The position numbers and the translations under genes were made by a program. Below, one piece after another: positions 1 to 10,189 of a stretch of 64,000 nucleotides of DNA. Origin of the DNA: Holotrichia oblita (Eukaryota > Arthropoda > Insecta > Coleoptera > Scarabaeidae); the NCBI GenBank assembly GCA_023690525.1, contig CM043018.1, positions 36,432,377-36,496,376 of the forward strand, read 5' to 3'. The notes under the pieces were generated by a model that did not search any database, was not told the DNA's origin, and worked only from the letters and a program-made list of their open reading frames with translations. The first letter of the stretch is position 1. Each line of letters begins with the position of its first letter.

Positions 1-302
1 TCCCGGCAGCCCAATTGCATTTTCACAAAAAAAAAAGGTACTAATTAACTACTACATGAAAAGAAGATATAGGTATACATTAAAAAAAAAACAACGGATT
101 GGTACATTATAATGTATTTTTTTCTTTTTGTACAGTGCAAATACAAATACATACTTTTTAATATAATACAATCAATTATTATTATAAATCTTATTTCTAT
201 ACAATAAATTTTTACTATGCAAAAGCAAATAATAAAAAGTTCTTTTTATTTTTTCCATATAAAAAAATCCAAAAAATACATAATTTTAAACTTAATGGGT
301 AC

Positions 303-3300
303 CTAATATAATTCACTATAACCCCAGGGACGTGTGTGAATATTATCTTCCAAAATTTGACGTTTATCATCGTCCGAGTCCAAAGCTTTTTTATTAATCT
401 CTAGTGAAAATAAATTATGCTTTATTGAGCGAATAGTCCGAAATGTGGTGAAGTATTTTTTATTTGCAAACAGTGACTCTTTGTACATTTCAAAATTTAA
501 TTTTTTAATTCCAATTTTACCTATTCCCTTTGCTTTTTTTATTTCGTCTTTGGATTCGAATTTGATAGCGTACATCTTCGGTTTTAAACATACGAACTCT
601 TTGATTGGAATACCAGCTAGTTCATCTTTGATTTTTCCCAATATCTTGTGGTTGACACGATCGATTCCGTATTCATTATAATTCGGAAAGTCACTTGTGT
701 CAAAATATAAATAACAGTCGCGTTGCATAATTTTATACATATCTGTTTCAGTGTGATAAATCAAACTATCTGTATCAGTGTATAATAGATCGATATTGGG
801 TGAGATTTTTTTAAAATAATTATAGTGATAATCGTATACCAAAGTTTTTGATATATCGAGAATAGATAGCCCAACATAAATCGGTTTATTATAAGTTATT
901 TCTGTCTTATTCATTTCCACGGCTATTAGATTTTTATCAAACACGGTTACAGACTTAAAGTTAGGGGATGCAATTAACGATTCCGCACCATATCTACCTT
1001 TCCAATCAGATACTAATTTAACTTCTCTATGGTTCCTTAAATTTTCCATAGTCTTACCATAAATGGCATTATTTTTCAATTTATATAAATCTTTTTCAAA
1101 AATTGTACTAGCGTTAGCCCTCAAATTAGTGTTAAAATCGATATAGCTCTTCAGCCATTTAGATTGTTTAAAGCTAAGTACACGATGTATCTTTTTTAGT
1201 TCTATACCTAGGCCAAGCGCCTGTATTAAGCTTTTATAATGCAATACCATCTTCTGTTTATCATACAATGTAGTCATTAATTTTTGTTGACTACATATAT
1301 CGGATTTGAAATGATGCGGTAATAAAGGTAGATCACTGTGATCTTTGTGTAAATGTTTGGGATAAATTAAATCTACTTCCAGTATATAACCCGTGTCGTC
1401 ATCATCATATTCATTGTCGTTAATAAGCTGATGATTTAAAATTTTATTTTTTACTTTTTCTACATCATTCTCCCACGCAAAATTGGAATACGGAAGTTTA
1501 CTACTCATGGCCCACCCATATAAATTATTTATATCATAATACATGATATAGGAATCTTGTTTATTAGGATCGTATGATTTTAAATATTTATTATTGGCGC
1601 AAGCATACCTTTTACTGCATTGTACTAAACCACCCCTCAGCCCCCTTTCAACAAATAAAAGCATATCGATGTCGGTTAAAAGTTCTAACTCGACTTTAGT
1701 CATTTTCAACATGGCATCCCATGAGAAGCCGGCAGTGGTGTAAAAATTTGCAGGATCTAACCCATAACTTTTTAAACAGATTTCTCGATAATGTTCAAAA
1801 ATATCGGATAACAAGAGTACATCAATTTTGAGATATATGTCAGAGTATTCACCCAGCGTATGGACATTAAATTTTTTCCAAACTAATTCTGCATGTTTAT
1901 AGTCGTCATTACTTACATCTGTTTCAGATAACATAGAATAAAATTTATCTTTTTCCGGTAAACGTGTTTCATTTAGTTTACTATAACTGTCAACGTAATC
2001 GTATGGAAACACACCTTTACGCGTTACAATAGTTAAGTCATCAGGGCAAATTTCTTTTGAGTAAACAAAATTGTCTTTAGAGAGAGAGCGACTTAATGAA
2101 TCTAACGAGGATGACAGAAATCTGTAACTATCTAGAAAACGTAGGCGCACAGTAGTAGAATTTCTTACTTTAATAGTTTTTGTAAATGAAATATAATTTT
2201 CTTGTGAAATAGGTATGATTGATATATAACCTTCTATCGAAGATAATGCTTTAATAATTAAATGTGCATCATAACCCGACAAATTATGGAAAAAAATCGG
2301 TATTACGTTACTCCTTTTAAATTGTAGATTACAATTCCTACAAAGCGTAGAAATGAAATATCCGGTTATGTGACAATGATGCGCTACTTTAGGGTTTTCA
2401 CTGCAAAATGACGCTAAACAATTCATACAATGTAAAGTTTCATTATGCTCCTTTAATTTTTCACTTGTTAAAGAATGCATTGGTATATTACGTGTTAATA
2501 TATGATTAACAAAAAATTCTGCTAAATCCTGCATTTTTTTTACAAACCACATTTCCGGCTCCATGCCTCTGTAAAGTTCGAAAGAGTTTAAACTAGGATC
2601 TACGGAGCACACTGTATGAAAAGCAACACTATACGGTATATGTTTTTGATAGGGTATTGTGTGCGATGCTGCCGCTGTAGTTACCGGCATAGTTGGGTTA
2701 TCTATTTTTATCGTAAGACATTCAAAATCTGCATATACCACAAGAGGTGATTTTATTTGCTTTGCGAATGATGAAAATTTTAATTTATTATTAAGTAATG
2801 TAGGTAAATTAATTTTTACGCTATCAAATTGTGAACAATCAACTAAATGTGAAATTAGTTTCCGTTCTAATGTAAACTTACTTAAACACCTGTCACAGAT
2901 AAACTTTTTATCTTTATGCTTGTTTATTTGTTTTGAACAAACTGCTGATAAATCTGTAATTAAACAGAAATGACCACTTTTACCGCGACCTGTTAAATAT
3001 AGAAGATTCGCATGGATAGATTTTACTTCTTTCGTATGATACAGGGGTCCAACTATTTCATTTTTTTATTTAATGTAAATACGTTAATTGATACATTTGA
3101 ATTTTGCTTTTCGAATTTTTTTACATCAGATAAACTGACTGGTAATTCTATATTCTTCAAATTTAAAATGTTATGATAATTTTGTGGATAGTCTTTGGGG
3201 TTTTCTGAATAGATTTTTGTTAAGCTAGATAAAATACACCATACAAAGCAAAGTCTATCATTGCTTTTGATATTTATTATATTTCTTCTAAGAATGGGAA

Positions 3301-4074
3301 TATTTGGTAACTCGATAAAACCACTTGCCCTGAGCGGATTATATTGGTTGATGTTGACTGCTAAATACATTATCTCCTCTAGGGCCCATCCACTATCCCT
3401 TTCTTGAAACTCACTCATCTTTCGAGTGATTTCTGATATCATTTTTTCATAAACCTCATTGATAATTGTTGTACGATTAAAAATTTGATTACAAGTATTG
3501 AAAAATTTAAAATCTTTTATAAAAGACAAATCTTCAGATACAGATACAGATGTAGATAAACTGTTTTTACAATAAAGACAACATAGCGTAATATTTATTT
3601 TTACACCTGATAGGAACTTCCGAAGAGATTTACTTACTTCTTCTTCAAATACGCTCAAACAGTCCGAAAAGAAGAGTAGTGGATCTACATGATGCAGATT
3701 GGTAATTATGCCGCATTTAATACGTCCTCTGAAAACGTTAGCAATCTGCTGAAACAATATGTATAGAGTTAATAAAGAGAGAGAGAAACAAATATTGTTC
3801 AACTTACCTCTGCCCATACAATATTTTCTGTTGATGTCGCTTGGGCTTGGCCTTGTTGTTGTTGTTGTAGTTTGATTTCAATTTGATGTGAATAATATGT
3901 AAGTATTTGTAGTTCTGATTCTAATTGGCGTTTTTCGCCTACATTTTTACAATTACGGAGTTGATTTTTTACTATGTTTATATTATCATTATTTAAAATT
4001 TTTAATTCTTTAAGCTCATTATTGTATTTACTTATTTCGAAAAGGTCTCTTGTTAGTTTGACAAGGTCCGCCAT
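303..4074 (-). CDS. polB: Protein-primed family B DNA polymerase, predicted two exons, one frame break
   Basis: Replicative DNA polymerase of the element. The main 812-codon frame (2741-303) starts within exonuclease motif I (VYADFE) and contains exo II (NLSGYDAH), polymerase motif A (DINNLYGWAMS), motif B (KLKNNAIYGKTMEN) and motif C (LYTDTDS). The same frame is open upstream to about 3059 and includes a C-x2-C...H zinc-finger-like stretch. The preceding frame (3748-3053) has the family's ERDSGWAL and INQYNPLRASG motifs. The two frames meet at a T7 run (3061-3067), where one base appears to be missing. Upstream, exon 1 (4074-3808) ends in GAG|GTAAGT and a pyrimidine-rich CAGCAG acceptor lies near 3748, so a 59-nt phase-0 intron (3807-3749) is likely. 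Exon 1 is helical with a short glutamine run. The splice is a prediction and the frame break may be a sequencing error. The family assignment is secure. Confidence 0.9.
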
Positions 4075-4169
4075 TTTTTTTTTATTAATTTTTTGTTTTA
4101 TTAGAAACTAACACTAGCACTATTATTATTATTATTACATGGCACTGTACAAAAAAACATGTTGACTGA

Positions 4170-4458
4170 TTATTCAACGAATCTTAATTGAGCACTTCTT
4201 TTACCCATTATCACGCTGACGTCCTCTACTACCATGCGAATATTTGCCGCTTCTTGAATCTTGCTAATGGCGTCGTCACCTAAATTCCCATAGCGTTTTG
4301 GTAGAAATGTCAAAACTATTATTTAATTCAACAATGATGTTATCTCCGAATTTGGTTTTGACTTTTTTTATTCCCGTAATTTGGTACTCTTCCCCTATAT
4401 TCAGATCAACAATTTTTACTGTTGGTTTGATTTTACCGAGTTTATTTAATTGATCCAT
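4170..4458 (-). pseudogene. Small OB-fold-like, possibly ssDNA-binding protein, frameshifted
   Basis: The frame from the internal Met at 4458 gives KPTVKIVDLNIGEEYQI followed by a VKTKFGDNIIVEL strand, a short beta-rich pattern seen in small Polinton proteins of insects. The frame ends at 4276 after residues that do not fit. The family-like ending (an LPKR motif, then a charged helix) is present one frame over and stays open to 4170, so a single-base break lies near 4300. The longer open frame starting at 4596 adds a hydrophobic, unlikely leader, so I prefer 4458. A role as a single-strand binding protein next to the polymerase is inferred from size, fold pattern and position only. Confidence 0.55.
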
Positions 4459-4685
4459 ACCTTTTACTATACGCACCACACAAAAAATATATGAACTATA
4501 TGCGAAAGAAGTCGCTGTAGAAATGATAATGATGCAACCCGATCTAATGTATATATTGAACGGAAAAAGAATATGAAACCGCGCGAAATACGTCACAGAA
4601 TAAAAACCATTGAACGGGGAAAAATTATGTTCTAATGGAAAAAAACAATCACTTCTACTTCTGATTCTTTTTTTAATTTGACATC

Positions 4686-4862
4686 ATGGTTTGCGTTGTC
4701 CTAATATTGATGCGTACATGCACAAAATGTAAAAAATCAGAAATATTAAAAATGCATACGAATACCGACTGGATATTCTGGCCGAAGAACAAGAAATTCT
4801 TAAAATATTGTACGAGGTGTTGTGACTATATTATCCACACAAAATGCACGTCAACTTTGTAA
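4686..4862 (+). CDS. Unrecognised 58-aa protein with two CxxC motifs
   Basis: A short plus-strand frame, opposite in direction to its neighbours. It encodes CTKC near residue 12 and YCTRC near residue 42, separated by about 26 residues with aromatic and lysine-rich content (DWIFWPKNKKFLKYC). The two Cys pairs would make one zinc site, as in small treble-clef or zinc-ribbon proteins. It lies in the roughly 650-bp gap between the OB-like protein and the small Cys/His protein. No homologue is recognised and the length is close to what chance allows, so it may be spurious; the cysteine spacing is the argument for it. Confidence 0.4.
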   Translation: MVCVVLILMRTCTKCKKSEILKMHTNTDWIFWPKNKKFLKYCTRCCDYIIHTKCTSTL

Positions 4863-5016
4863 ATGTACAGTATGCATTACGTTTTAAATTTTTGAAATAA
4901 TCTGTACAACTCTTATTGCTACCACTGTAACCGTCATTGTGAATAAAAAAATATTGATATATTTAATTGTTTTATTTAGTATTGTATGATAGATAACAAA
5001 TAATAATAATAATAAA

Positions 5017-5150
5017 TATATACTCATTATACTATATGAATACTAACTTTTTTTATAAATACATACTTATTATACTATGAGAACACAAACATTTTTTTTC
5101 TTATAAATACATACATACATACTTATTATACTATGAGAACACTAAATTTT
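5017..5150. repeat. Three imperfect direct repeats of a TACATACTTATTATACTATG-type unit
   Basis: The unit ATAAATACATACTTATTATA (followed by CTATGAGAACAC) occurs in full around 5054-5095 and again around 5102-5143, with a diverged copy around 5018-5045. The copies lie just beyond the 3' end of the minus-strand Cys/His protein and may carry its transcript-end signals. No function is apparent. Confidence 0.6.
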
Positions 5151-5435
5151 TTGTTTTACAAGCAAGACAATTTTTTCTTGAGGGTAACGGTCCATCGATA
5201 TGATCTTCATGAAATTTTCGATAATGTTCAAAACATGGAAGATATTCTCTTAAATGTGATCTTTTGTCTCGAGGAATTCGGACCAGTTTTCGTGTAGAGA
5301 CGCGGGCGTTACCTTTGTTTGAAGAATGTGGAGTGTGATAAGAGGAATTATAGACTTCCTAACTCCTTTCAAAGAACCAAAATTATCTTCAATACTTGCT
5401 ATTGCTGCATCCACCTTCTCTTGACTGCCCCCCAT
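5131..5435 (-). pseudogene. Small C/H-rich protein, left copy, frameshifted
   Basis: The frame from Met 5435 (the open frame itself begins at 5465) encodes a helical region and stops at 5250. Just before the stop a second frame takes over and runs to 5131 with the pattern LPCFEH, then EDHIDG, PS and CLAC. The same pattern (LPCWSH, EEHVDG, PPS, CYYC) ends the intact plus-strand protein at 13037-13360. The two proteins therefore look like paralogues, and this one carries a one-base break near 5270. The Cys and His residues could bind zinc. I do not recognise the family and propose no function. Confidence 0.55.
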
Positions 5436-5707
5436 TGTTTTTATTATATATATATGTATATACATATATTTACAATTTAAGTGTTTTCAATTTCTTTGTT
5501 AGAGCATAAATATCAATGTCTCTTATAATTTTCCGTAATTCGGTGAGGTACTTTTCGATTCGTTCTAGTAGAAACCTATTACCATTCATCATCATCATCT
5601 ATCTACATACATCAGATGCACATAATTTAATGCTTTTAATATTATCCTGCTATATACTTTATAGGTAAGGTATAGGTACCGCCCACCTTTTTTAACAAAT
5701 ATAAAAA

Positions 5708-6625
5708 TTACAAAATATCGTCTTTGCTTATCCAACTGTTTTGAGAATTACTTAGTCCAAGCCACTTCACATAAAGTTTATTACCTTTACGGCGCAAAAC
5801 TTTTTCAATTAAATAAATGTCCTTGTGGCGGGTCCTTTGTATTTCTGTCTGATAGAAACTCCCAAGAATCGGTTTTCCATTCATGTCTTCAAGCATATAC
5901 GTTGCAGGATTTGTAATGTTCGTTTTAATAATTTTGAATAGTTCACTGGACCAATTAGGTGTATAACCTTTCTCAAAAACACTCTTATGTTTGCTAATTC
6001 TAACGATATCTCCTACTTTGAAACGCCGACTACCCTGTATCTTTATATTATTGTATACGGTATCCAACAGTTGTTTCTCGTTATCGCGTGTGACCTCCCG
6101 CGGTTTCATTCGTATAGTTCGATGTTTTGTATCATTATACGTATCTACGATTGTAGGCAATATGTCTACCCATTTATAATTACCTCTTAAACTAAATTGT
6201 TTGTATAGTTTATCTTTAATTGTGCGGATTACCCGTTCAACAATAGACGCTTTTTTAGTACTGTATGAGGAGTAATGATTTATTTTATATTGATACATTA
6301 GTTGTTTGAATGCACTATTGTAGAATTCCTTGCCCGCATCTGTTTGTAAATTTTTTGGTATTCTGCTACCATTTAGAATCGTTCCCATTGCCTTCACTAC
6401 ATCTGTGGAGGATTTACTTTTAACAGGTAACGCCCACACATACTTGGAGAAGCAATCAATAATCATTAATATATACTTGTAAGCTTTATTCTCGTGACCA
6501 TACGCTATAAATTCGGCCAAGTCTGCCTGCCATAAATCGTCCAATCCCTTAATAATAACTCGTCGTCTAGGGAAATTTCGTCGTGCTGGCTTATGTAACT
6601 CTTCAACAACATCCAGCTTGCTCAT
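5708..6625 (-). CDS. Retroviral-type integrase with C-terminal chromodomain
   Basis: Catalyses insertion of the element into host DNA. Counted from Met 6703 the DDE residues are D61 (WQADLAEF), D122 (QTDAGKEF) and E156 (SIVERVIRT), with the usual retroviral spacing. An SH3-like basic region (FKVGDIVRI) follows, then a chromodomain (YLIEKVLRRKG, YVKWLG, the tryptophan of NSWIS). I prefer the internal Met at 6625, because the family normally starts with a short MSKLD-type leader and a basic LHKPARRNFPRR segment; the 26 residues upstream look like non-coding sequence. The frame is complete, with all three acidic residues. The chromodomain suggests targeting to modified chromatin, as in chromoviral integrases. 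Confidence 0.95.
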   Translation of the reverse strand: MSKLDVVEELHKPARRNFPRRRVIIKGLDDLWQADLAEFIAYGHENKAYKYILMIIDCFSKYVWALPVKSKSSTDVVKAMGTILNGSRIPKNLQTDAGKEFYNSAFKQLMYQYKINHYSSYSTKKASIVERVIRTIKDKLYKQFSLRGNYKWVDILPTIVDTYNDTKHRTIRMKPREVTRDNEKQLLDTVYNNIKIQGSRRFKVGDIVRISKHKSVFEKGYTPNWSSELFKIIKTNITNPATYMLEDMNGKPILGSFYQTEIQRTRHKDIYLIEKVLRRKGNKLYVKWLGLSNSQNSWISKDDIL

Positions 6626-7119
6626 TGTTATATGAAATTCAGCACCAAGATTACTATAATAGAGATTTTTAATACACAAACAAAAAGATTGAAAGCTCCC
6701 CAAATAATTCTAGTAGCTTTATCTTGAGTGCTCATTGTTATACTAAATCCAGCAAAATAATATAAACTCTTCCATTCTACCAAGGTTTAAGAGAACTAAT
6801 ATTGATTTTTGAAGATGCATCTCTTTTTATTTGATGAAACCGGAAGAGAAAGGTCACTTAATTAAACTTATTTTACAACTTAGGATTAAGGAAAATTTAG
6901 ACAGACAAAATTTTTCTTTCTAGAAAGGAAGAAAGGTGCGGTGAAATAATTATTCAGTACATTTTATATTTTATAATATCACCATTTTTAAGGCCATTCA
7001 CTTAGCACATACCTAGACGGCAACAAACCGGACGTTTGGTGTCATATGTATCGTTGTCGGTTATCGCTGATTAGAAAAAAATTCAATAGACAATATTTAT
7101 ACGGTAATTTTATATAGTA
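6626..7119. other. Gene-free spacer with a partial duplication of the integrase start
   Basis: AT-rich spacer between the integrase and coiled-coil genes. Around 6731-6775 it holds a diverged copy of the sequence at the integrase start (CTCATTGTTATA with similar downstream bases), as if the 5' end of the integrase gene had been locally duplicated. Nothing else is recognised. Confidence 0.4.
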
Positions 7120-7617
7120 TTAAGAACGTGAATGATCCTCCAATTTTTTCAATTCACTTTTAACATGTATTTTTAAATTTTCAAGTTTCTTATCGAAATT
7201 TTTAGTCAAATTTATTTCTGCTTGTTTTAGTTCCTTTGCTCTGCTAGCTCCAATAATGCTAGTTAGATCGTTTCGCGCAGCGAATATGTTTGCATTAAAA
7301 ACGTTAACAAGCTCGTCAATCTTTTGGTTTGCTTCATTTTTCGTAATGCATAAATTCAACGCACTTTCTACCAATTTACCCGTCTCATCTAATTCTTTCT
7401 CTATATGTTGTTTTAAATTAGTGAAGTTATTCATATACATCAACTCCACCTGTTCAAGTACTATGCTCTGTACGGAATTAATCTTCACATCGATATCTCT
7501 TGTAACCTTTTTAATATCTTGAGATAATTTTTCTTTAATATCCATCAAGTAGTTTTTATTAACGCAATCCTGATTCTCGATAGGATCGGCGAGCATGCGT
7601 ATTCGCTTCCCGCCCAT
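7120..7617 (-). CDS. Coiled-coil protein with phage-tail-fibre-like N-terminus
   Basis: 165 residues. The N-terminus GGKRIRMLADPIENQDCVNK, followed by NYL, resembles the collar motif (xADPxxxxDxxxKxYL/V) that precedes trimeric helical shafts in phage tail fibres. The rest is almost entirely charged heptad-like helix rich in Lys, Glu and Asn, with no globular C-terminal domain. An elongated fibre or spike-like virion protein is a reasonable inference; a plain scaffold is also possible. The frame is intact. It lies between the integrase and the DUF8207-like gene on the same strand. Confidence 0.6.
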   Translation of the reverse strand: MGGKRIRMLADPIENQDCVNKNYLMDIKEKLSQDIKKVTRDIDVKINSVQSIVLEQVELMYMNNFTNLKQHIEKELDETGKLVESALNLCITKNEANQKIDELVNVFNANIFAARNDLTSIIGASRAKELKQAEINLTKNFDKKLENLKIHVKSELKKLEDHSRS

Positions 7618-7651
7618 GTCTAAAATTCCATCCGATGTTAATGTCGTAAAC

Positions 7652-7680
7652 TGCCTTTTTTTTTTTTTTTTTTTTTTTTG
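7652..7680. repeat. Long poly-T tract
   Basis: About 26 consecutive T between the coiled-coil gene and the DUF8207-like gene, roughly 35-60 bp upstream of the coiled-coil ATG on the minus strand, where it reads as poly-A. It could be a promoter element, a retroposition scar or partly an assembly artefact. Confidence 0.7.
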
Positions 7681-7762
7681 TTCCCTCTGTAGAACCGAGG
7701 AAGCGTCCGAACTTGTCCGTACTCATTATGTGAGTGGAGATGAAATATTCGGTGCATACGTT

Positions 7763-8826
7763 TTATTCAATCAAGCCAGCTTCTCTCAATTCTTCGATTA
7801 TAGATATAATTTCGTTGTTATGGCTTGTATTTCCAGCATTTTTCGATGCAATTAAAAGCTTAAGGCGGTCAACCAACTCATTTACATCGTTCCAAAACAC
7901 GTATTGATACGGGGTTTCAATATCTGCTATTAGATCCCCACCAGTATTCTGACCAGTATATTTTAATAGTATTGGACGTATCACCTCCAGCCACTTAAAC
8001 GAGGCAGTACCCTTCTTTTGTCCATTTTGACGTCTATACACATTTGTTTGCTCTAATATATCGTAATAGGCAGAAGCATCAGCATCGTTATACTTAGTAG
8101 GATGAGATTTAAATATTAGCTCGTACAAGCCGGGAGTGCCACTATACGTTCTATTATTAAGAACAATGTCGTTTCCTTTAAAGTTCAACTTAATTTTGCC
8201 TAACATGATGTTGCTGGTAGTATCATCAAATCTTATACCATATATCAAATCAAATTCATTGCTTTTGTCTTTCAAATAGTTATCCATGTATTTTTTAGGT
8301 AATGGATCCAAATCTGCAAACAATTCGTCAGCACTTTGAGGGTCTCTCAGTATCATTTTAAGATGAGAATCTCGATACGCTTTTATGGTTTCACGGTATG
8401 GCTTTTCCTCTTGCTCATCATCATCATCTTCATTTTTTTTTTTTTTGCTTTCATATACCGTGTGCTTTTCTTCATCTAGAGAGGGCTTTTCGTCTTCATT
8501 TAGAGAGGTCTTTTCTTCATGCATAGGGGTACGGCTTGGCGTAAAGTATTTATTGCACTACTTAGAGACCGCAATGGAGTTCTAATAGACCTGCTTTCAC
8601 TTTTGATAGTACTATCAAGTGCTTCCAGCGGTGATTTTATAGCAGCCGTCTCAGCCTTAATACTCGTCGTCAGTTCCTGAATCGGCTTCGTAATTGGCTT
8701 ATAAACTCTCTTAAACAGTTCATCCTCATCTGCTCGCTCCAATTTCAATTGCATGTACTTTTTGCGAATAGCTTTACTAGCCTTTATAATATCATATTGT
8801 AATTTATCTCCTCGTGCGCGTCCCAT
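7763..8826 (-). CDS. DUF8207-like protein, split by a frame break
   Basis: Two overlapping frames make up what looks like one protein. The upstream part (8826-8500) has RARGDKLQYDIIKASKAIRKKY and helical repeats (ITKPIQEL, IKSPLEALDSTIKSE, IRTPLRSL). The downstream part (8524-7763) begins with an acidic low-complexity stretch (EKTSLNEDEKPSLDEE, then lysine and aspartate runs) and contains the conserved globular core: YGIRFDDTTSNIMLGK, IVLNNRTYSGTPGLYELIF and the FKWLEVIRPIL region. I recognise this core as the DUF8207 type common in insect genomes carrying Polintons. The frames switch next to a G4 run (8526-8529). That may be a missing base, or the downstream Met at 8524 may be used. The function is unknown. 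Confidence 0.7.
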
Positions 8827-8907
8827 CTCAATACTAGCTAAGCAGGTTTTACACTCAAATCCTAACCAAGTGTACACCAGGTAGGCAGGTACCTAGCAGA
8901 TTCCAAA

Positions 8908-8984
8908 GCAGGTATCTAGCGGGTACCTAGCAGGTATCTAGCGGGTACCTAGCAGGTATCTAGCGGGTACCTAGCAGGTTTAAA
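8908..8984. repeat. 22-bp tandem repeat (GGTACCTAGCAGGTATCTAG type)
   Basis: Units of 22 bp start at 8919, 8941 and 8963, with partial units before and after. Each holds GCGGGTACCTAGCAGGTATC followed by TA. The array lies immediately upstream of the minus-strand DUF8207-like gene, in its probable promoter, and downstream of the ATPase gene on the same strand. Regular spacing near two helical turns would suit a protein-binding array, but that is inference. Confidence 0.85.
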
Positions 8985-9078
8985 AGCAGGTATAAGTATA
9001 AGGTCAGGTGTAAAGCACGTATCTCCTATACAGCCTCTGTACAGCTAGGTAGTGAGGATCACAGTTGCTTGTAACACA

Positions 9079-9798
9079 TTATATACATATGAAGCAGTCA
9101 AAGTTCTTTCTATAGCGACCTTTATCAATATCACTGTCTTTGTCGATTATTAAGAATCCGTATTTAGCCTTCCAGCACTCGCCGCACATTTGTTTAAACG
9201 TTTCAAAAGGCATGTCGATACCCACGTGATCATCATATACATGCTTCAGATTTAGGTCGTCTTGTTTGAATAAGACGATAAAATTCGCGTTGTCCCGTAT
9301 TAAGTGTTTAGGTATGCGCGCGTATGATTGGCATAAATAGAAGCAGTCTACTGCCCTGTGTCTGCCCATAGAGAAATAAGCTCGTATCTTGTCTTGTTTA
9401 TCACATGCCACATCGTCAAAAATAAATATTGAATTAAGTTGTGCTTCTTCAGGGTCCAAGATATCTTCGTTTTCCTTGTATGGGAAATATGTTGTTTCCT
9501 TTACCTTGTTCATAATCTCATTCAACAGTTCATATTTTGGCTGATAAAGGGATTTTGAATAGACATATACATTTACGAACCTTAATCCATTTTCGTGAAA
9601 TAAAAGGCTCAACATTAGGTTAGTTTTCCCCGAAGCGGAGCTTCCAGCAATTATACAACGTACAGTATTAGGCAGCAAAGTTCCGTGTCTACCAATCTGC
9701 AACTTTTCATTGCAATCAAAATTTAAAACCTCCATAGAGTCCTTCTGCTTGACAAACCGCATTGTAAATGACGCACGAATAAATATACATCGCCTCAT
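9079..9798 (-). CDS. FtsK/HerA-type DNA packaging ATPase
   Basis: 239 residues. Walker A is AGSSASGKTN (residues 51-60) and Walker B is SIFIFDD (about 123-129), followed by the family-typical RHRAVDCFYLCQSYARIP with a probable sensor glutamine and LIRDNANFIVLFKQD. This matches the A32-like packaging ATPases of Polintons, adintoviruses and virophages, which pump DNA into the capsid. The frame is intact. Internal Met codons at residues 13 and 22 are alternative starts. The start region faces the plus-strand phospholipase gene 17 bp away, so the two must share a divergent promoter. Confidence 0.95.
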   Translation of the reverse strand: MRRCIFIRASFTMRFVKQKDSMEVLNFDCNEKLQIGRHGTLLPNTVRCIIAGSSASGKTNLMLSLLFHENGLRFVNVYVYSKSLYQPKYELLNEIMNKVKETTYFPYKENEDILDPEEAQLNSIFIFDDVACDKQDKIRAYFSMGRHRAVDCFYLCQSYARIPKHLIRDNANFIVLFKQDDLNLKHVYDDHVGIDMPFETFKQMCGECWKAKYGFLIIDKDSDIDKGRYRKNFDCFICI

Positions 9799-9815
9799 AT
9801 AATCGAGTTATTTCA
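9799..9815. promoter_or_regulatory. Divergent promoter between ATPase and morphogenesis genes
   Basis: Only 17 bp separate the ATPase start (9798, -) from the phospholipase start (9816, +), or 53 bp if the ATPase starts at its second Met. Transcription of the two gene blocks must diverge here, so promoter elements probably overlap coding sequence. No clear TATA motif was identified. Confidence 0.45.
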
Positions 9816-10187
9816 ATGTTGACTTTCACGCAAGGAGGAGGTGTTTTAAATTCGCTAATTAATAATTTACCTGTAGAACTACACCTGCCAGGATATCAAT
9901 ATTGCGGACCTGGTACGAAGCTACAAAAACGTCTTGCTCGAGGTGATTCGGGCATTAATTTATTGGATGCTGCGTGTAAAGAACACGATATTGCTTATTC
10001 GCAACATAAAGACCTTAGCTCGAGACATAAGGCCGATTTAATTCTAGAAAATAAAGCCTGGTCACGTGTCAAGTCTAAAGACGCTTCTGTTGGTGAAAAA
10101 GCTGCTGCGTGGTCAGTAACAAACGCGATGAAAATTAAAAGAAAACTAGGAATGGGCTTGAAGAAAAAGCCTTCAGAAAATCCGTAA
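9816..10187 (+). CDS. Parvovirus VP1-type phospholipase A2 protein
   Basis: 123 residues. The calcium-loop motif YCGPG is at 29-33 and the catalytic motif LDAACKEHDIAY at about 50-61, with the His-Asp pair at 57-58. This is the layout of the VP1-unique secreted-type phospholipase A2 domain of parvoviruses, also found in Polinton/adintovirus capsid operons. The likely role is breaching the endosomal membrane during entry, inferred from the parvoviral domain. The C-terminus is basic (KIKRKLGMGLKKK), perhaps for nuclear targeting. The frame is intact and the catalytic residues are present. It is the first gene of the plus-strand block, followed after a 2-base gap by the next gene. Confidence 0.93.
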   Translation: MLTFTQGGGVLNSLINNLPVELHLPGYQYCGPGTKLQKRLARGDSGINLLDAACKEHDIAYSQHKDLSSRHKADLILENKAWSRVKSKDASVGEKAAAWSVTNAMKIKRKLGMGLKKKPSENP

Positions 10188-10189
10188 TA

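Noticed and set aside
1..300. Possible terminal inverted repeat of the viral element
   Set aside because: No inverse match to this AT-rich stretch was seen up to 16 kb.
445..681. 78-codon plus-strand frame
   Set aside because: Shadow of the polymerase gene on the opposite strand.
2659..2973. 104-codon plus-strand frame
   Set aside because: Antisense to the polymerase zinc-finger-like region, whose minus frame reads through it.
3053..3070. Programmed -1 frameshift in the polymerase at T7 (A7 on the coding strand)
   Set aside because: The codon phase does not make a canonical slippery heptamer and related polymerases are read in one frame; a missing base is simpler.
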